In this document: one piece after another, positions 57,419 through 64,000 of the stretch | Numbering within the stretch: the stretch's first letter is position 1 | Layout: every line of letters begins with the position of its first letter | Assembly (NCBI GenBank): GCA_029721435.1 | Contig: CM056577.1 | Span: forward strand, 25,747,719-25,811,718 | Direction: 5' to 3' | DNA from: Gymnothorax reevesii | Taxonomy: Eukaryota; Chordata; Actinopteri; Anguilliformes; Muraenidae | DNA: 64,000 nt | Made by a program: the position numbers and the translations under genes | Notes under the pieces: model-generated | Database searches by the model: none | What the model was told of the DNA's origin: nothing | What the model saw: the letters and a program-made list of their open reading frames with translations, nothing else

Positions 57419-58300
57419 TTCTTCAAGTGGAACATGTATGCAATATACTGTGCTATTTTTATACTGATGCGCTGGTGTAGCCAAAATCATTTCCGTATGT
57501 TATCGTTCTGACACGAGTTAATAATGAAGTTATTGGATCAGATGCACGTTTATTGTGATTTAATTTGAATTTGAGACCTCATCATTGAATATGCCAAGAA
57601 CAGCGAGAAGAACTCATTTCGCATCCCTCATGCCATTAAATACGCTCCCGTGATTAAACAGCCAAAATTATAAATTCTGTTTAAAAAAGGATTCCCTCAA
57701 ATTATTTGCAGTCAAATGCTAATTGAAGAATGTGTCACATGTATACCTCAAAGAAAAAAAAAGACAGTGGAATTCAATGCATGTTCAATGTAAGGAAAAG
57801 ATATGTAAAGCCATTTCAGACTCACAAGAGGGGAAGGCAGACACTTTTTGAAAACCTACCTTTTCTTTGTTCAAGGTACACAAAGAAAACAGTCTGGAGG
57901 GCTGACTCCATGCACATGTTTTTCTAAGCAAACAAGATACTCTGGAAGCCAGTGTATGTCCCAGCTGTGATAATTCTGCAAACTCTGAAACTTTGATTTA
58001 CAATGACTGTCCATTTTTACATTCAGAAAAAAAAATCCACTCAAATAGACCCAGGACGGCTTTATTAGCCGGTGATTGTATATCCGAAGTACCTCTTTAT
58101 CCTCTAATTCCACATTCGCTCAGGGAAAAACGGAGCAAAAAAAGGTGCTAATTGAAATAGGAAGCACGGACTCCCGGGCGCGCTCATATCCGCCGGCTAC
58201 AGCCTAATGACTGCGCTCTTGAAATCGCGATAATTAAAATGCGAAAAAGCTGGACCTCATTGGCCATTCAGCCACGATTCCTAATAATGAACCATCAAAA
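56891..58300. other. Gene-free DNA with (CT)n tracts
   Basis: CT arrays lie at 57322-57356 and 57387-57412. The 154-codon minus-strand ORF across 57151-56687 runs through the CpG-rich patch and has no recognised domain. Confidence 0.4.
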
Positions 58301-60350
58301 TTGTCACGCTAAATTGTAAGCCCCCCCAAATTGCTCTTCAGCCATTGCAGTAGGTATCCAGTGTTGCCCCTCCCCCGCCTCGTTGTGCCCTCAAAGCGTG
58401 TCATATTGTCATCTCTCCAAAGGTGTGAGCCCAACGCAGAACAATCTCCTCTGATTCTTCAGCCCATGAGACAACAGCAACAAGCAGCCAGAAATAAAAA
58501 GCGAACACTTTTCTCCCGGACGGGTAGCAGACGTACTCCTTCGCTGTAGTTCCTCGCACCCTGCTTTCTGTTTCATCCGCAACGTGGTACCTCAATAAAT
58601 CCTTCTCAGAGACTGGCAGCTACCAAGAACCCTCCATTTTAGATAGGCGCAATGCAAGGGGTGGGGCGGGGGAGGGGTTGTGTCTACTCTGCATATATTT
58701 GCATGCGGTGCATAACTGCAGCCTTTAGTGTGTTGTTCTCCCCCGCTGTTGATAGGGCAATAGACGGCGAGTGGGGGCTGGCGACCGCCATTGTTTCCCC
58801 CCCTGTCCCCAGCTGGCACCGGGCATGCCCCCCAAATTTAGGGGCGTCACTGTGTCAGTGTCGCGCAAGTTCACCATGTAGAAACAATCTGAGACATGTG
58901 TGGCACCACTGGGGGTATGGGGGGGGGGGGCGTTGGCGCCATGTGCCAGGGACTAACTCCCCCAGCAACAACCCCCCCCCCCAACCCCCAAACTACCCTT
59001 CCCACCGTCCTGCAACAAGTAGCGGAATCAAAGCGGCACGACGGTTTAGCATGATTCATCTCGGAGGCTTTGGCACTGAGCCAACTGTGCCATCTGTTTC
59101 CCATGACCCTCTCTCTCTCTCTCTCTCTACATCTCTCTCTCTCACTCACTCCCTCATTTATTAGTCTCCTCTCTCTCTGACTGTGCCCTACATTTCCGAT
59201 CTAGAGACTGCCATCCTTAAGTCTTGTCAGCAGCTGGCCAAGATGTATCTTGCCTTCCCCCCTGTAGGTACAGTTCACGGGACACTACAGACCGGGTGGC
59301 ATCGCTGCCCATCGGCTTCAGAAAAGAACGGAGCTTCGTTAGCATGCGTAACACTGATCCCCGTGGGCAGGGCCACCGAACGCCATGCTGTAATCCCGGC
59401 GTTTGCTGTTGCTCCTTCCCCCCGTCGCTGTACGGTTGCCTTCTTTTCTCAGGTTGTCCTTGGAAGCTGGAAGCTGGATGTTGTGTTGAAGGTACTCTCC
59501 TATGGACCCGTTCAGGCTGGATCTCCGTGGGCTCTCCCCGATGGCTCTCCTGGCACCGGGCACCGCGGGATCACCCAACGTGAGCCCCCGAAACACCAGG
59601 CGCGAGCCGCTTCCCTCCTGCTGCCGGCCGAACGTTCGGTGAGCTCTGCGGAATCCTCGCCTCCCGCCGGCCGCCTGAATCAGAGGAGCCGGAGAAGAAT
59701 CAATGTCGCATTGATTTCGTGTAAAGATTTTTTTTTTTTTTTGCACATGCACAATTTCGCCTAAGGAACGCGCGGCACTACCAACGGGTGGGTAAACGAG
59801 ACGACGAATAACGACGCTGAGATGAATTAACATCTCGCCGCTTTTTTTTTTTCCTCCTCTGCATGTATTAGCGCTAGCCCTCGGGAGGCAATGGAGTCTG
59901 TTAACGAGAGCGGCATGCTAACAGGAGTAAACCAAGGCTGAGAAGAGAGAAGGTCTAATTACACAGGCTGGTATATAGGAGGGCTCATCTGAATGCGGGG
60001 ATGCAAATGGCTTCGTGCCTGTTATTGGATCGGTAAAGTCAGCCAAGCAGTACAGGATTCAGGGTCGCTGTTTGAGCTAAAGAGCTTATTTGTGCTCAGG
60101 AGAAGCAAAACACTCAACCACGTCTTGCAAAGAGTGACCTCTGTCTGAGTGTTCAGTGTAAATGACCAAACATGACCCAGCCACGTTTGTGAAAACATAA
60201 ACAGATAAAAGAGGAAAAAAATCCACCGCAAGAGGAGACAAGAACCCATTAAGCCTATCAGAGCATCTTCAGTGCATACCAGACCATTAGTGATTACTGT
60301 AGTAGCGGGGATATCATTGGAATGCCTACACACTAAAACTAAGGAGCGGA
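58301..60350. other. GC-richer non-coding region
   Basis: GC content rises here, and long ORFs appear in several frames (up to 193 codons) without recognisable domains, as expected from fewer stops. A G run (58919-58930) can pair with a C run (58972-58982). CT repeats lie at 59109-59145. An octamer ATTTGCAT occurs at 58697-58704. No gene is supported. Confidence 0.35.
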
Positions 60351-62024
60351 TGTTCTCCGGCCGTCAGAACCGTCCTGTGGACGACCCTTGCCTTCGGCTC
60401 GCTGACGATCGGTAATTGTGAGAAATGTTTCCAGATGAAAGTTGTGGGTCATCTGGAAACAGATGAAGAATGTTCAGCGGTTAAGCTGCGCGCTTGGATT
60501 GATAGCATAAGAGGACAATAAAAATAAAAAGCCCTCTGCCTAATTAAAGCCGTTCGATATCTCATTCCCCCAAGAGCCCCGACTCCCTTTCATTTCGCCG
60601 GGAAGCTTGTTACAGAGCGTGTCTCCTTTTTTTTTTTATTCTGCAAAGACAAACAAACTGCAAAGAAGGCAATGTGTCTGTAAATGGTCAAACGACTTGT
60701 TCTCAAGGTCCTGCATGTGCCTGTGATGTTTTTTTTTTTTTTTTTGCGTGTATCCACTGAACAAAGAGCAGCATTTAGTAAAAGTGACATTTCCCTGCCG
60801 CTGGAGACCAGGGGTGAAAGGACAGAAGGCTTGAAAAAAGCAAAGGTACATAGGGGCTGTTATAAGACAAGGTTGCGCCATACATCAAAATAACATCTGC
60901 AACACAGGGAGGAGGCACTGGAATGAACCAATGTTCATGAATACCTCACGGCCTGGGAAGAAACAGAGCTCCCTGGTCACGTGACCAAGATTTACCTTTT
61001 TTCTCTGCTGGAGACATTTATGTCATCAGTACTTCATTTGATACATAAATTACTTCAGTCTCAATTTCTTTCCATTACAGTATTATTTAGTAATGCAGTT
61101 TCAGAGCAAACTGCGATGCTATTATAAAACATACCCCTGTTTTGATTTCCTGAAGTTTTTTTTTTGTTTGCCTCTGAACAAAGAATCCACCATTCCCATT
61201 CAAATGTCTTTTTAGACCTTTGTTTAAAAGCACATATTCCTACAGGAACCCTGAACCATTTTTTTTTTCCCAATAAAATGAAATACTCTGTTTTTTCCAG
61301 CAACGCTAAGCACAATTTCTGGTGTGGTTATGTGTACGTGTGTGCGTGCGAGCATGTGTGTGTGTGTATGTGTGTGTTTCTTCATGTTAGTGTTTGTGTT
61401 TCATGTCAGAGCAAAAATAAAATCTATTTTAATTTGTTCTTTTTGGAAGATCACGGTTCCAGAGCAATAAGCTTTTCTCTCGCTGCTGACAGTAATATGA
61501 CGCCTGAGACGCAGATTTCCCCAATGGATTAATACTGTTTTCAGAAGAAACGATCTCACCTGTCAGGTGTTTCCTGTCCTGCTGTGCTCTTAGAACTGAT
61601 CGCAGCTCCAGATGCTCGACCTGTAACACCAGCCAGATATGCTGGAGCCGTCGATGGAAGCCTTCTCAGGTCCGCCCCCAGCACATTTGGCATGCCTAAG
61701 TCTTTGTGCACTGACTATCTATGGAAAAATCATCAAAATGCTCATACGAATAGAATACACCACAGTCATTACTATAATCCATCTGATAACTAGCACTGGC
61801 AAAACTGTCGTCTTTGTTATGACATTTAATGAGACGTAGTCTTTGGGCATCATGGAAATTAGATCAAAATTTTTGCAGAGGAACTGAATTTGGTCGAAAA
61901 GACTGAATGACAGGAAATTGAACGGTTAATCCCTCGTGCTAACCATATGTAATTTAATGACACGAAACCTTCTGTGTGTGCAAAATGTCAGATGTCTCTG
62001 GTGTACAAATCTGCAGAAAATTGC
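60351..62024. other. Non-coding DNA with isolated palindromic sites
   Basis: No gene. It contains a 13-bp-stem hairpin (60426-60461), a 14-bp CACGTG palindrome (60974-60987) and a GT-rich stretch at 61334-61420. Confidence 0.4.
60974..60987. promoter_or_regulatory. Perfect 14-bp palindrome with GTCACGTGAC core
   Basis: TGGTCACGTGACCA is fully palindromic and contains GTCACGTGAC, the consensus bound by MITF/TFE and USF bHLH-zipper factors. There is no evidence of function beyond the match. Confidence 0.45.
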
Positions 62025-62215
62025 TGCCAAGACCAGTTTAAGCCAGTCAAGCTGGTTTTTGCTGTGTTTCCGACATATAAATCTGGTCAAACAGCCAGCT
62101 CTACCCCTGCCCACTTCATGAGGCTTTGCCCAGACAGGCTGGCGAATCCAGCTCGGGTCTTTGTAGACTAGTTTGGGACCCCAGCTGGTCTTAGCCGGAA
62201 TTTTCAGCCGGGAAC
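62025..62215. repeat. Degenerate CCAGCTGGTC-type DNA repeat
   Basis: Recurrent words AGACCAG, AAGCCAGTCAAGCTGGTTTT, CAGCTGGTCTTAGCCGG and TTTTCAGCCGGG match the style of a dispersed fish repeat built from CCAGC/GCTGG motifs. The ends are unclear. Confidence 0.5.
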
Positions 62216-62568
62216 AAATAAGTCAAATGCACAGACAGTGCTGTTCAGATGATATAGAATTAATCCATCATGAATTCGCATGAAGTAACCTGCGGAATAG
62301 TGTTGTTGAAATGCAAAAAAAATCTCTGAGTGTTGGGCGCTTTTTTGCATTGCTTTCAGAGACTGTGGAACAGAGCTCAGAAATGCACAAAAGCACTGCC
62401 AGTCAGTCCTGACAGCCGCGCGTTTGAAAGAACCCCAGCTGACCTCACAGGACCACTAAAATGAGTGACCTTTAAAAATAAAGTGTGCTGCCACAGAGAA
62501 GCACAGTACTTGAAATTCAGAGCCAGTCATTTCAAAAAGCACAAACTACAGCAACAGCGCGTGCAGGT

Positions 62569-62601
62569 GAGTGTGTGTGTGTGTGTGTGTGCGTGTGTGT
62601 G

Positions 62602-62653
<52 letters not shown>

Positions 62654-62732
62654 CGTGTGTGTGTGTGTGTGTGTGCGCATACGTACATGCCTGTGGACAT
62701 GTATGCGTGTAGTGTGTGTGTGTGTGTTTATG
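62569..62732. repeat. Long (GT)n microsatellite
   Basis: About 160 bp of GT with GC and CATA interruptions. ORFs here are artefacts. Confidence 0.95.
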
Positions 62733-63900
62733 TGTGTGCGCCCAAAAGGAAATCAATCTTTATTCAATTATGGACAATGCATGGAACGTTAAAATGGGAA
62801 ATTGATGAAGATTTTTTTTCTAAAATTGCATCACAGATACACATATTACTCAGAATTCTACACAACACGCAGAAACAGAAAAGTAAAAGATGAACACTTT
62901 GAGACACTTTGATTTTTCCTAAAAGCAGCTCTTCAAAAGATCTCCAGGTGCCTTAGGTGGCGCAGTAGGGGTTGGTATTGGATGTGAGGTCTGTCATCAC
63001 TGTTTTTTATATCTTCAAGCCGAGTCCTGACCCCCTCCAGACTTGAAACAGCGGAGACCAGAGCGCAGTTTGGGCACTCTGGAATGGTTGCTGTGGCAAC
63101 CAGACCTTCGGCGCGAGGTACCAGAGACCACACAGAATGGGCTTCCAGGAGGGGGAATTACTCCGGTGATTTGACGGCCAGTGTACTGCAGAGATGTCGT
63201 TTTCTCCCGTCTCCTGCTTGCTAAAAAGGGTTTTTTTTCGAACAATATTTCACGGCAGTGGTCTGAAACAAAATGAAATTGCAATATAAAAGCCACTCGA
63301 ATGAGTAATGATATGAATATATTGTGGGGAGGGGAGAGAAATTGGGACTTGACATAACCATGTAGATGCGTGGGTTTGCCTCCAGTCACAACGTCAGTGT
63401 TTTACTGCACTAAAGATGTGTGGTAATTGAGGTGTGTGGATGCTGGGGGTGGGGCTGTTAGGATGTGACATTGGGGTGCAGGGATGTTGTTGAACTCATA
63501 ATAGAGGGCTGAGTTTAATATTGTGAAATTAGTCTGGCCTATTTTTCAAATCTCGGTGCTATTAATCTTACTTTTCAGGCCTTGCCCCATTTAAAAACTC
63601 TGTATCTTTTGTAAATCAATTGGTAATCTTCTTGTTCTCTATTAGGTCTTGCAAAAAAAAAGTTACTTAATAAACTTTAACGTTGTTGATATAATTTTTA
63701 CAAAAACTAAATTTATATGTTATTTGCCTTAAGAGCTGGGGGCCGATCTTAAGAAAATGTTTAGGATTATGGAGCTATTAACAGAACCGATCCTGCGTTG
63801 ATTGCTCTACAGCCAATTGAGGCATTGCGTTTGACGTATAGCTAAGCACCAATAAACAAAATTCAAATGAGGAGGTGTCACGCCCCATCTCCAATAATGT
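62733..63900. other. Non-coding DNA to near window end
   Basis: No gene recognised. An X-box-like palindrome lies at 63086-63101. Confidence 0.35.
63086..63101. promoter_or_regulatory. X-box-like palindrome
   Basis: GGTTGCTGTGGCAACC has inverted halves GGTTGC and GCAACC, close to the RFX consensus (GTNRCC, spacer, RGYAAC). A single site with no nearby promoter; function is unproven. Confidence 0.4.
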
Positions 63901-64000
63901 GTGCCATTACGTGTCTGTGTGCGCGTGTATGCGTGTATATATGTGCGCCTGTGCAGGTGCATGTGTGAGTGTGTGTCTGTTTGTGCATGGGTACGTGTGT
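63901..64000. repeat. GT-rich low-complexity end
   Basis: Degenerate GTGT/GCGTGTAT sequence continuing to the window edge. Confidence 0.8.

Noticed and set aside
58652..59833. Overlapping ORFs of 119-193 codons on both strands
   Set aside because: They lie in GC-richer DNA where stops are rarer, overlap each other in several frames, and include CT-repeat translations.

Overview
The window looks like vertebrate nuclear DNA, most probably from a ray-finned (teleost-type) fish. The evidence is the mixture of repeats: (CA)n/(GT)n arrays, several fish-type Tc1/mariner copies, hAT and Harbinger-like short elements, a 5S-rRNA-derived SINE, tRNA-derived SINEs and CR1/L2-like LINE remnants. There is one well-supported intact protein gene in 64 kb. 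I cannot name the species. An early-branching teleost such as an eel or tarpon relative is only a guess.

Layout. 1-2.6 kb: a purine-rich dispersed repeat, an antisense LINE tail and a small Helentron-like element. 2.6-4.9 kb: a decayed Tc1 transposon, a hAT remnant and a short coding-like ORF. 4.9-9.05 kb: spacer with (CA)n arrays, a second Tc1 remnant and a 1.4 kb Harbinger-like element. 9.3-10.2 kb: the intact single-exon receptor gene gpr141. 11.1-16.8 kb: a large foldback repeat, a TIR transposon with a microsatellite-bearing insert, a 5S-derived SINE and a broken IS630/Tc1-type transposase on the minus strand. 17.2-20.5 kb: a LINE (LINE-A) frameshifted and split by a mariner-type MITE. 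21.0-21.75 kb: a foldback hAT element with an exact 8-bp target duplication. 22.4-22.8 kb: a 78-bp minisatellite. 25.8-26.4 kb and 34.1-34.7 kb: two diverged copies of one block that I cannot classify. 26.65-28.9 kb: a second, different LINE (LINE-B). 31.2 kb: a Helitron 3' end. 32.2-33.1 kb: three adjacent tandem arrays. 37.4-40.4 kb: a four-deep nest of insertions (palindromic MITE, then Tc1, then solo LTR, then hAT), each with readable boundaries.

44.4-47.3 kb holds a CCAAT/GC-box pair and a few exon-like segments on both strands; this is the least explained part. From about 47 to 64 kb no gene is visible. The stretch is AT-rich, poor in young transposons, and has two SINEs, simple repeats, a CpG-rich patch near 56.7-56.9 kb and isolated palindromic sites (CACGTG boxes, one X-box-like site). 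That is the texture of a gene desert or very large intron with regulatory DNA, but conservation cannot be judged from one sequence.

The window contains no operon or multi-gene pathway. The only gene expected to serve the host is gpr141; almost everything else that can be read is the record of successive transposon insertions. I found no convincing new biological system. The best leads are the nested insertion, the duplicated 0.6 kb block, the 44-47 kb exon-like segments and the Cys/His-containing ORF at 4.6-4.9 kb.
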